Assembly (NCBI GenBank): GCA_030141605.1
Contig: JAQGDQ010000106.1
Span: forward strand, 124,001-188,000
Length of the DNA: 64,000 nucleotides
Source: Tubiluchus corallicola
Taxonomy: Eukaryota; Priapulida; Priapulimorpha; Priapulimorphida; Tubiluchidae
Direction: 5' to 3'
Under the pieces are notes generated by a model. The model had not been told where the DNA came from. It was given only the letters and a program-made list of their open reading frames with translations, and made no database searches. Of the stretch, positions 24,501 to 36,600 are shown one piece after another. The translations under genes and the position numbers were made by a program. Numbering within the stretch: position 1 is the first letter of the stretch; every line of letters starts with the position of its first letter.

Positions 24501-27500
24501 AGCTAGCACATTACCGCCGAGCTATTAAGTTAGCTAACAAAGTTTCAGCTAACAAGAAATACTTTTGCCGAATCTTACCAAGTTGTTTGGAAAAAATTAA
24601 CTTGGATGTGATACATTTTTGCTACTTCCATTATTTTGTTTTTCTTGTATCAATAATCTTCAGCACTCACCAACAATGATGAATAATCATATAAATTGTA
24701 CTAGTTATCCAAGTAGCAGATTCGACTTTGTCCATTAAAGCTGTGGAAATAATGTACATGTAATGATGTTGTCATTTCAGTGAAAGAGTGGAAATCTAGC
24801 AAAAGATTAAAGTATCTTGGTGTACCAGAATATCAGAACACTGGCATCTTGAGTTACAAATCTACCGAATATCGGTTCATGGTCATGCAACGATTTGGAA
24901 CTGACCTGCAGAAAATCTTTGATGAGAATGGCAAGCGTTTCGGTGTGAAAACTGTACTACAGCTTGGCCTCAGAATTGCAAGTTTCCTCATTTTTAAACT
25001 TTTCGTTCATGAATTCAGTCTCTTAATGCCTTATCTTTTTGGTTTATTTGCTTTTTCTATGCTGAACTGTAGTTACTAGTTGCACTCTAATTTGAACATA
25101 TTTTATAGCTGGATGTGCTAGAGTACATACATGAGAATGAATATGTGCATGCTGACATTAAAGCGGCTAACCTGCTAGTTGGTTATAAAAAAGGAAAGCC
25201 AACCAATGAGGTATCCATTATTTTCTAAAGTTTTTATTTCCTAGTGATTAATTGTTGGCATAATATATATTCCCTATTTTATCTTAACTTGTTTGTCGTG
25301 TCATGCAAATGAAAATAAAGTTGATGTGTCACATATTACTCAACTCTTGAAGCATGTTACATGCTAAACATAGTATGCTGAGTATGCACACTTATAGCAG
25401 TTCAGCCATTAAAATGTTATCTTTACTGACTAACAGAAGAAATTAAAAATTAATATTTGGAAGATTTTATCTTTTATTAACATGTTTCCAGGTTTACCTG
25501 GTGGATTATGGGTTAGTGTACCGATATTGTCCCGGTGGAAAACATAAAGAGTATATAGAGGATCCACGCAAATCTCACGATGGGACAATAGAATTCACAA
25601 GTATTGACATGCACAGAGGCGTGTGTAAGGGCACATGAAATATAGATTTCATTAAATTGCTTTATGTAGAGATTGCAACCTTACACTTTTTCACATGCAA
25701 TTCTAATAAAATTAATTGCAACACCAAATACTTTTAGTCATTTTTGCAAATTTGAATTTATTTTTTACTGAGTTTTCGTTTGGTGGGACATGAGTAGTTT
25801 CTAAACCTATATCATTCAAGGAATAATTCTTTGAGCTATGAATTATGATTTTGACTTTCTAGCAGCTTTAGTAATTTTGTCTGAGAAAAATTGCACAAAA
25901 ATATTATCAAGCCTGTGCCCTTCTTTTAAACTTGCCTAAAGCTTGATGTCAAACTTGGCATCTCATATTTAAAGTTACTCATATTTACAGTTAAGGGGGA
26001 CTAATTTTTTATATGACCCAGTTCTGCAGTCTCACGTTTCCGTGAGTTATTGTGTCATTTTAAATGGTTAAATGGTGATATTTTTAAAACTAACAGCCAT
26101 ACTAAGTTTTTGTAAACCAGTTAAATTTTTTGTAAAGATCCAGATCTTTTTTCAATTTTTTTTCATTATTTAACTCGTTACAACAAATATGTGGGAAAAT
26201 TTTTTACTATTGCTGCTAAAACAACAATTTTTAAAATTGAAATATTAATTTTTACTGTAACTCAATAGATTTCATCTTTGTTTAGAACTGATGGTTCACA
26301 TTGCAACACCTCATTGTCTATTATCCTGGATAAGATTGTGCTGTTTTTTTTCTAGGCCCTTCTCGTAGAGCTGACTTGGAAATCCTGGGATATTGCATGC
26401 TTCAGTGGTTATGTGGACGACTCCCATGGGAAGACAATCTGAAAAACTGTGATTATGTGGCAGACGAAAAAATCAAGTAACTATTAGTTGGCATATAGAA
26501 TAATAATTTTATTATTTGTGTAACTTAAATCTAATTAAAAATTATCATAGTAAAGCTAGCTAGTTTTCATAAAACCATTCTAACATAAAGTTAACAACAT
26601 GAAGCTTTGATGTTATTATACTATTTCATTCTTAGTGGTTATTTGATTGCACATTTTAGCTTGTTGACCTGATGAGTTTTCCTATTTTTATCTGCATGAG
26701 TGTTTTTTAACAGTTAGGATGCAATTAATTACGAAACTTATTAATCTTCTCGTATATAAAATACGTAAATTAGTAAAGTTAATTGTTTACTTTAGACTGA
26801 GCTTTCCATGTGATTTTTTTTAAGGTACATGTCAAATTTGAGTAAACTAATGAAAGACTGTTTCAAAAAAGACAAACCGGTCGGTAAGCAGGCATACAAC
26901 TTGTCTTATGAACATATTTTTTGCTGTTTAATATTCATGCAGTATTACTAATGATCATAGAAATTCCATGAAGTTCATTTAATTTTATGTCTATCGTGAC
27001 ATAATAGCTTACAAACAGTTTGTGAATAAAAGATATTTGTGATGAGTTATGAATGGTCTTGTTCATTTTTTTCCATGTAATTTGATTACCCATAGATGTG
27101 TTATTTATTTCTCCTGGTAAATAACTACATAAATAACCAGTTAATTTGTACACTGCAGTGATTGTATGCTTGTATGTATCATTACATCTGCTATTATTTC
27201 AAATTTTGCATCTCTCACTGTAATAGTTTTTACATTTATAGAGGAAATAGCAAAACTGTTAGAATATAGCCGAACGCTCCGTTACAATGAGAAACCTGAT
27301 TATTCGCGTGTCCGGCGCATGTTTAAAAGTGCTCTCAAGAGCAGAAGGATGACAGATGATGGATATGTTGAACTTCCTGCTTTAGCCGTATCAGCAAGTG
27401 TCAAACGTCCTACTCGGGGCACAGCAAAGGCTGGAAGAAAGGTCTGTGTCATTTATGTTCTAATGTTAGGCATATAAGTAAAATCTTGCCTTTGCTATTG

Positions 27501-30500
27501 AGGACTTGTACTTGTAATCTTAGCTATGAAATGCAATCCTGGTTTTGATCTTGGACAGATTTTTAGTTCAGCAACCAGTGTAATTAAAATCTTTTGATTG
27601 AATATGATACAAACTTCATTCAGTAACCATAGACATAGACATAGAACATTTTTTACAGTTTTACAGCAAAAGTTTTGTTAAATATTAAATAATTGTAATC
27701 ATGGAGCAGGGCAGGGAGGGACCATAGCCCTCCTGCCCTTCCATATAGATAGATTGGTATATTAAAAATAAAAGGTGATGCTGCAGATAATAAAAACAAA
27801 TAAGAAAAAAATAGTACAAATTGTCAAAAGAAAAACTAAAAACAAAAATAGTAAAGTTAAATGCATAAATCTAAGCAAAAGAATGCAATTTCTGGGACAA
27901 CAAAAGATTTGTAAGTAACGTAATAAACCAAAAAAGGTTAAGTACGAAGTAAAGCATTGAATCAAACTAAAACAAAACGAATGAGTAATTTATTAATTGA
28001 AACAAAATGATAAAGGTTAAATCATAATCATTAATGTAGTCAAATTAACCAAAATCAATAATAATTAGAGGACTCGGCAAGAACCAATGAAGGGACAACA
28101 AAATCTATATGCAAAAAATATATATGACGTTGGTTTGGGTAAAAAAAATGAAAAATAATAAATAGTACTTGCAAACAAAGTAGTAGTTTCAAATGAGGTC
28201 TTATTAACAGGAGAATTTGAATAAGGTTAGTGGGTAAAGTTAGCAGTGTGGAAAAAAATAATTAGTTTGAAAAAAATAAACTGCCTCAGTGTTTGTGGTG
28301 TTAAAGCTAGTCTAGTTAAAATGTTTAATATGGAATTTAATATGGATAATTATTCCTAACAAATACTCCTCGATTTGGGCTTATTTTCAATTAATTTTGA
28401 ATGTTTACTCTCGTTTCTTACAATTTATTTTTAAACTAAATAAAATAATCACATGCATATCAAACATATGTGCATTGAGCAATTTTATTTCTTTGTGTAA
28501 CTATTCAAAGCTTAATTAGCTTACATCCTTATACAATTTACAAAGTGGGGTCCAGTACTTGACTGCTGGGTCTACTAATTAATATGCTGATGGTTTAACT
28601 CTGTGGCAAAACAGTAACTTAGCTCCTCGTAATCAAGGCTAGTCTTTTAGGATCAGACACTAAACTAGCAGACCTGTTTTTATCTCATTCAGCTGTACAA
28701 TGTACACCCTTGTCAACAAAGATAAAATAGCTGGAAGCAGTACAGCAGATGGAAACTTCCAAAAGCCAGTTTCCTGCTGAAGACCAGTTACTTTACTTTC
28801 AAGCTCCAGCTTGCTTAAGTTTGTTTACTGAAAACAGTTAAGATGACCACTTAACTATTTCCTTTGCACTGAATAATGTTGGTACCTTTCATTTTAAAAG
28901 GACACGTTTTTTCAATCCTGGAGCACAGGATTAAGTTTATCGTCCTTCCCAAAATTAAAATGAATCCTAGAATTGTAACTACTAGTCGAAATCTGGACAA
29001 CTTTGCAATTTTTGGACCTTGTTTATAACTACTTAAGGGTCATTGTTGGCCATCAGCAGGAATTCTCCTAGGTATGAAAATGGGAGGGTCTACAATTCCC
29101 TAGTCTTTAACATTTTTAGCACAGCTGTAATGAATATAATTATTAAGCAGCCATCAATCCCTCCACCTCACTATGAATCTTATTTCTTGGAAGAAAAATC
29201 TGAAAATACCTGGACAAAAAGTGACTTGAAGTTGCACTTTATCCATGCTGATTTTTGGAAATATTTTCACCAACAATTAATAATGAATAAAATTTTTTCA
29301 AGTGCACATTAATATTTAAAAAGGTTTTCAATGATTCTGTAGAGTAAATGTTAAAAATTAAATTTACTTTCTTACATAAAGCTCAGTGTACAAATCAAAT
29401 TAGACTCATTGGCACTGACTAAATTAGTTTTAGTGTATCATCTGTGTAGTGCACATGCAGAGAAGAATCGGCACATTTTGAAAGTTATGCGCCCACAATT
29501 TGAGAGTTTTGGATATTTACAATTAACCTAATATCTGATTTATGCAAATTTATCTAGAGAAGTAAGAGTGAATCTGGTGATTCTGCCTCTACATCACCGA
29601 GTCCAGTCAGAAGATCATCAAAGCCAAAATTATCATCCCCACGTAAGAGCATTCCAAAACGCCGGTCAAAGGTAATGAACAAACTGACTTCAATAGCAGA
29701 ATATGACAGTGACAGTGACGTTGAATACTTCACTCCCCCGCAGACGCTCAACAGCGGAGATTCATCTGAAGGTTAATTATTTTGTCATATCTTTCTTTTT
29801 TGTCTTTATCTTGTTTAAAGTTTTTGCACATATTTTTACTTTGCAGCTCACTTTTAGCATAACGATCTCCCAGTGTTACGTAGTGATTTCTCTTTTAAAT
29901 AGTTTGTTGATGGTAGTGAACCTGTGACCAATTATGTTTTGTAGTTCCATATAAAATATCTCAATTTCTAACACTAAAACCTGAATCTGTAAATCTTGCT
30001 AGAGATGGTGTCATTTATTTTATATAATAAAAAAGTATTTCACAGTGAGTTGATTAGGCTTACTACGCACCCAATTTTTCAGTGTGAACTAGAATTAATC
30101 AAAACTAGTTCATAAATGTGCTTACTTTCAATGCTGTAGTATACAGGGTATCCAGAAATAGACACAATGGCTTTATTCTTGTACTGATTTTCTAATTTTT
30201 CTGACATAGTAATATGTTGTTTAATTCTTATTTCTTATTTCTGCAAGTAAAAAGTCAAGTTTTTGAAGAAAGCCATGAAACAAGTTTCATTTAGAACAAG
30301 AAACTCCAGCGATTGTACTCCTGTTGATTAATAGCTGCCAGAGCTGCAAATTGTGCGTGGCAATATCAGATATTAAAATATTTGTTCTTTATTCAAAATT
30401 AAGTACTTCACTGTCTGTATGACGAGATGCCTATACCGGCACCTGGCAACACATTTCATAAATCAGAATACTGAGAATAAAGTGATGCTGTCTGCTGTTG

Positions 30501-32053
30501 GCCAAAAAGTTAATATATAGACCACAAAATGCCTATATTGTCACCACAGCCAAAAACATGAGCAAAACTCGCAGAAAAGATTGCTGTTATTACTGAATGT
30601 GCTCTGCAATCTGCTGTTGACTTTTGATTTTACCCTACATTTTGCAAGTTGCTTTGAATTATACCATGCAAAGTAAAACTACTTTTGAAGTGTTGTGATG
30701 AAACTGGTATTGATGAAAATGGTTGTACTAGTAATGACAGTAGTGGACAGCAACAGCAGTGAAATTATTGGGGTGACAACAACTATGGTGGTGGCAATAT
30801 TTTGCCATGATAGTTTTGACAATAAAACTGATGCAGTAAACGTTGCAGTAACCTGTAGTCTGTAGCAGTACAACTTTTCCTTTTCTTAAGATTTTTCCCT
30901 GCACCATCTACAATAAGAAATGCATGGCCTTGAAGAGGTTAAGTGCTCTTCTTGGGTTTTCACTATTTTTATTTATTTATTACATTTTTTTCTGTAGAAG
31001 GGATCTGGCACTTTATGATATCTTATATACTTCATTATAACCCAATGCGATTCTGTATTTGCTGATTCACTTTGTCACAAAAAGCAAAATATAAGGCCAA
31101 TCTCTTTTCCACTACGGTAAAATTTCTGTTAAACAATTATCTAGATCCAAATCTTTATTAACACATTACATTATGCATGTAAATTACTAATTTATTGGAT
31201 TTGGAAGATATCTGCGAGCAAGCATCATGTTCCTTTCCATTATTATACTATGATATTAAAATAATAAAGCAGCTTGTATAACTGTAGATCAATTGTTCAA
31301 AGACATTTTGTCTGAATATGGTCTGGCTTCCATGATATGTTTAGTTAATCAACACCTTACTCTAGTTTAGTATACCCTGTATCGAATTACACTCTGTGCG
31401 TGTGCGTGCGTGCGTGTGTGTTGTAACAAACTGTGAAATTATTTTTCAACATGATGTTACACATTGTTCTAGATGAAGGAAACAGCCGAGCATTTAACAA
31501 ACGTAGACAGACACTGTTAAACAATGCCCGGCGTAGGTCTTCGCTGATGCTAGCTCCAGTACAGTCTAAAGGTAGTAATCACATTAATCATTGTTAATCA
31601 TTAATAACAGCCAACTTTTAGTGATTTGGCTGTTGAAAATCTGACATCTGTTATTTGTGTGAAAAATAGTGATGGACACTTGACTGGTTTGCTTGGATTT
31701 TCCTGTGGCTGCACTACAGTGTTTGCCACTGCAGCTTTTACATTTGCAATTCAAATTATTAATTGAATTAAATGTCAGCAATCATCCATAGATTTTTCTT
31801 TACTTAGAAATAATTCTAGAGTTATTATTCAGAATACTGTGAAATGCTGAAGAAAATACAGGTAGCTACACAATGGTGATTTTCTTATTTATATTTTTCA
31901 GCATTAAAGTTGAAAGACAAAGCATTGAAAACTATGACAAAAGCTCAGCCATCTACATCTTCATTAAAACATTTGGCATTTGCACGTGGTCCACCACTTC
32001 CTGGACAAAGGCGCACTGACACTAAAGTAGCTACACCAAAACGAAGAAAATAG
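21535..32053 (+). CDS. VRK1: Vaccinia-related kinase (VRK1/2-type) nuclear Ser/Thr kinase, 11 exons
   Basis: Exons 21535-21861, 22911-22980, 24781-24977, 25109-25210, 25492-25624, 26356-26476, 26825-26883, 27242-27441, 29558-29771, 31473-31571 and 31902-32053 join in frame to 557 residues. Kinase features: glycine loop GTGGFG (81-86); ATP-binding Lys K108; the VRK-typical [17 protein letters not shown] segment (about 114-130); catalytic loop HADIKAAN (212-219, Asp214); and DYG in place of DFG (237-239). The activation segment contains [10 protein letters not shown]. VRKs phosphorylate BAF, histone H3 and transcription factors in the nucleus. The N-terminal ~55 residues are very basic ([12 protein letters not shown] type), longer than in human VRK1. 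The C-terminal ~190 residues are Ser/Lys/Arg-rich with an acidic patch ([10 protein letters not shown]) and end in a basic PKRRK, a likely nuclear signal. Intron 3 uses a GC donor. Whether it is VRK1 or the pre-duplication VRK cannot be told here. Confidence 0.96.
22143..22715. mobile_element. piggyBac-type miniature element in VRK intron 1
   Basis: CCCTTTCACTACG at 22143-22155 is mirrored exactly by CGTAGTGAAAGGG at 22703-22715. The left end is flanked by TTAA (22139-22142) and the right by CTAA (22716-22719), one change from a TTAA duplication. TTAA targets and ends starting with CCC are the piggyBac hallmark. 573 bases, no transposase frame. It lies wholly inside the first VRK intron. Confidence 0.75.
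24978..25108 (+). other. GC-AG intron (VRK intron 3)
   Basis: The only junction that keeps the reading frame and the family sequence (LRI followed by LDVLEYIH) places the donor at GCAAGT directly after ATT, with the acceptor TTTTATAG before 25109. Use of the nearby GT at 24981 (GTTTCC) would shift the frame. GC-AG introns are a recognised minority class of U2 introns. Confidence 0.8.
27709..27738. repeat. GC-rich hairpin in VRK intron 8
   Basis: GGGCAGGGAGGG (27709-27720) pairs with CCCTCCTGCCC (27728-27738) across a 7-base loop, with one bulged G. It stands out from the surrounding A-rich intron. Confidence 0.6.
30141..31382. mobile_element. Possible Tc1/mariner-type non-autonomous element in VRK intron 9
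   Basis: ATACAGGGTATCC at 30141-30153 is answered by GTATACCCTGTAT at 31370-31382, 12 of 13 inverted matches starting at TA. No transposase frame between them. The termini resemble those of the 12.5 kb element. The right boundary is adjacent to the 3' splice site region of exon 10. Confidence 0.5.
31395..31422. repeat. TG/CG microsatellite in VRK intron 9
   Basis: A run of TGTG/TGCG dinucleotides about 28 bases long, just outside the right end of the putative element at 31382. Confidence 0.7.
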
Positions 32054-33650
32054 AAAGTTTAGTAACAGAACATTGTCAAATGCTAAAGTCCTTGCACTTT
32101 TTTTCAGTAAACTGCTCATTTATGGAGTTTTTCAGCAAGTGGATGCTATGAAATTTGATATTTCTAAATACATGTGCACGACTAATATTTGCAATAATTC
32201 TAAAAACACTTTTCTTTAGTTTATTTTATATAAGAATATGGTTCAAGTATATGTTAGGAGAAAAACTGTTTGCAAACTGTAATAGTTTTTTCCAACTATT
32301 GATTTGTTCTCCAAAATTGTTTTTGATACAGTTCTTAATAGACCAAGTCAATATTTTGTAATTTATATGTTGCTTATTAAATGTTGCACCAAATTTGTAA
32401 AATATAAACGATTAGTTAGACATTTTATTACATTGCCTTAAGTACTGCATTGAAATTAAAGGTCTGCCAGTGCCTACTAATACAAGTGTGGTTAACATAC
32501 TTTTAACACAGTGTTTAATATGCTGTACTAAAACACAATTAACCAGAGTTAGAGGTAGCTTCTCCCGTAAAATAAAATGGCGATAAAATTGCGTTTTTGC
32601 AAAACACTAGCAATAATTTCCATATTTACACTATTGCTTGGTTGCATGGTATTAGAGCAATTACATCATATATTGAACAGAATACTCTCATTTACAAGAA
32701 CGATGTTCAAACCATGAGAACTTTCAATGTCAGCTGCATTCGTGTCAGCATTGCTATTTTTTTCAAGATCTAGCAGCATCTGCGCGTTGGCTTCTTCACA
32801 AACTTTGAACTTTGTGGTTGTTCTGACATACACAACACAATACTACACCTGTGGAAATCTTTATCTGTTGTTAACAGAGTCTGTAATGCAGCTCGTTGCT
32901 GCTATGCACCAAAATAATAGGTCAACTTGGCACCTCAACCGTAATTCGCTGTAAAAAAAACGTTTTGTTTATCACTCGGATATAATCAAACAATAACTTA
33001 GCACTATAATTTTATAATGCACTAAAAATTGCCGGAGTTTGTAATCTAAGATTACAACGCATGCAAGTAGACATAAAATAAGAAATAAAATAAGAATGCA
33101 TAAGAATAAAAGCTAAACTATATTTTATTCTAGTAACACAATATTTGCTTTAATAGTGTTAATAACTACAAAAGTGACATAAATTCAGTCAGCTGATTTG
33201 TTTGATTACCAAAATCAGGTTGTTTTATTTTAAGTCATTGCAAGCTGCATTGGTGACATAGCTGCTACAATATCAAATTATAAGTTAGCGTGGGTGAGCG
33301 CTGGTTACTTACAACAAGAACAGTAGTACATAAAAGATTTTTTGCATCAATAATAACACCAAAAATTTTCAAACAACTTTGTAAAATACTTAATATATGT
33401 TAACATATTTTAATGCAGATGCGCATTCATTAAACCTATTTATTGTTATTACATAAATATTTATAAAAACCGAAATGAAAACAATAAAAGTTTTAGTGGA
33501 GCAATCGTTGCTCTACCAGATAAAAATTGGAAGGCAACAGCAATAATTTATGGAGCAAATCCAAATATTTTGAGCCCTTTTCGCTACGTGGTATGTAACG
33601 TGCATGAATAGCTGGTCTTGAATACAAGCTACCTCAAACATTGCTTTCGG
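32054..33650. other. Short intergenic space between convergent VRK and FANCL
   Basis: 1.6 kb containing the 3' UTRs of both genes. AATAAA at about 32571 is a candidate VRK polyadenylation signal. No exon or RNA gene is seen. Confidence 0.45.
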
Positions 33651-36600
33651 TTAGATGCAGCTGCGGTGGCACAAAACTCTGATCTGGAAATGTTTATTAC
33701 GCAATTATGAATTAAGAGAGCAATGGTATTGTTACTTACTGTGCAGCAGTAAGGGCATTCTCCAAAAATTCTGTTAAAGCTTTGCTGGTTATCTGGGTTT
33801 GACCGCAAACACTGAAATTGATTATTATTAATGATTTTTTATATTCTTAGCTTCAGCATTATTTATTAACGATGGAATGAACCCACAATTACTGAAATTT
33901 CAAGACCAAAAAATAAAGAACCAGACAAATTTGTCTGAAAAAAGGAAGTATCATGAAGTCGTAATTAAGCTGTATTTGAATCAGCTATTGGATTACACAT
34001 CGAATGGCACAACATTTTTATGCTTTAAATTTAATGCAAAAAAATTAATCAGACTAAACTGATGGTTGGCGACCTACAATGATGAGTTACGACCTGGCAT
34101 GATCCTAGAGCTGAGTATTCTAGGGGTCATAGGATTAGATCTGTATTCTAAAGGTTGCTGATTCAAATCCAAACTTAGTCTCTCCTTTTGAATAAATTTA
34201 TTTTGAAATTCTAATATATGCAGGTAAAGAATAGTAGCCGCAGGTGAAAAAATTGCATATTTCATAAGCAAGTAAATATTGCAAGCATTAGATGCTACAT
34301 AGTTTCAGTCATGGGGTAACAAACAAAATTATGAAAACTGAAAATGAGCACAAAGAACAATGCGATCATTTCTATTTCTTACTCGCAAACCAAAACCGTA
34401 TATAAATCAGCATAGTTAAAACTATATCATGATGCTTCAAAGTAGAATGACCCAAAAAGTTCTGTCTAGAAACTAGTACTACAACTGTAAAAAACTCCTA
34501 TTTTCAAACTCCGATAGTAGCTCCTGGAAGCCGTCATTTTGTTTCAGGTTTTTTTCTGTCGCCAAGCCCAAATCTTCGTGAAAAAGGGCCATCTACTTGA
34601 TTAAAACATAGCTTCAATGTGCTCTAGCAAAGTCCGTAGCAACCAACGTGTCAAAAAACAATAGCTCAACTCCAATGTGGATTATCTCAGCTTAGAAATA
34701 CTATAGAGCGATGAGCTTGGTATCAAAACGGTCCTCATGAAACAGAGATTCGGGATATGTAAATAACCAGAAAAACTTGATTGCCAACTTATGGACGATT
34801 TTGCTATGCAAGAACACATTTAATTCTTTTTATTTGTAATATACAATAAGGAAGATACCAGGTTCATCTGCAATTTTATATTAAAAAGCCACGTGAAAAC
34901 AATTACGGGGAGGTACCTGGTAGATACATTCCTGATGATATGCTTGTCCACATTTGCTATTCTCGCATAAAACAACTGGTAGTGTCTTCCCAAGCTGGTA
35001 GGCATAGCAAATGCCACAACCGATGTCAAAATCCTGGAAAACCAATTTGAGCCACTAGATGACAATTAAAGCAAGTGAACGAGTTCATTTGATTGTTTTA
35101 CAGATTACTTTCAGTGTTACAATACAAGAAATTCCTCAATAATCTACTACTAGTCTAGGCCACGCAAAAATTTTGCTCATAAATACACGTGCATAATAAA
35201 CACAGCCCTGTACTTCCTCTTTACAGAGAACTATAAATTTTCCCCCAAGACCCCCACCAAGTAGTTGGGTCTGGGATAACGCTTGTTACGGCTAAAGCCC
35301 TCGCGTGAATTCTAAATGCGCTTACTACACCAACCGTTGAACAGGCTATCTAGCCATTATAAGCACAGCCCCCGGCATGTTTTCATTCTCTACAGCAAAT
35401 GAGATATAAGTTCTGCAAAAAACGGGCAAAAAGGGTCATTTTTAGAGGTTTTTTCTCTCGGCGACCCCAATTCAATAAATAAACCATGAATTAGGAGACC
35501 TTTTGTTTGATGCGAGGATCACCAAGAATTGTGCTGTCTTTGGAGCTCTAGCTTCAAATCTGAATTGAATATATATATATAACACGCATTACCACCGAAA
35601 TTAATTTATATAGTGACATGAGCAGCATATAGAATTCAGAATTAAAAAAGAAATACTATACTGCAATGCCAAGAACTACTGTCCACTACATGCCTAGTGT
35701 CACCAGAAAGATACGTGCAAAATATTGTTCATGACTTTCATCTTGAAAAGTGCGCAGTATTACACAAGGAAAAATATCATACAGTTATTTTATTGTGCAT
35801 GAAATATCAGTTTTCTATGGCCTTTTTGAAACTATTTGATTTAAAAATGTGAAATACCTTAATAAAAAACATCATTAGTTAAATAAAATTTGAATTTAGA
35901 TGTAATACCCGTGCTTCAGGTTCCATCCGGGAAGGTAGCGTCACCTCCATTAATAATTGCAAGTTATTTATTAATGTATCCTTCGTATCCCTATTGTAAA
36001 AGCAAAAGGGAGTAGTCTGGTGTTATGCAAACTTGCTATTAGTGGGCAACAGTAGCAAAAGAAAAATAAAAACAAGTTAAATTTTGAAACTGTTAAGTTT
36101 TTGCACTGAATCGGATTGGAAATTTGCAAAGATACTCAATATAATTTCTAAGTATTTTCACTGCATCTATAAACTTTACTTATACACTACAAACTGTTGA
36201 GAGTACAAATATAATAATTACAAAACTAAGTGTATCTAAACAACCACGGCTGCAGATTTACTAACCATTTGTCTGTATTTACTCGAAACTTTTCTCGATA
36301 CTGTCCCACCGCTGAAACACAAAAATATTTTAGTTGTAATAACGCTGCATTTACAAAGCATTGAGGCAAATCGACTGCCAACAAATGCACCAGCAGGTAG
36401 AGCAATGGAAGAAATACTAGGTGGTTAACTCTTATCACACATAACAAGGACATCAGCTCGAAGTAAGGCTGTCAATCGAATAGAAAATTTTGAAATTGAA
36501 TCGAATTGGAAGTTTTTGGAATTGCATCAAATTGAATCAACATTTTCAAATTGAATTTGAATCAAATAAAAATTTACAATATATGCACTTAAATCTGGAT

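Noticed and set aside
34074-34175. tRNA/SINE-like stretch with a GATTCAAATCC B-box resemblance
   Set aside because: No convincing A box, cloverleaf or second copy could be found by eye.
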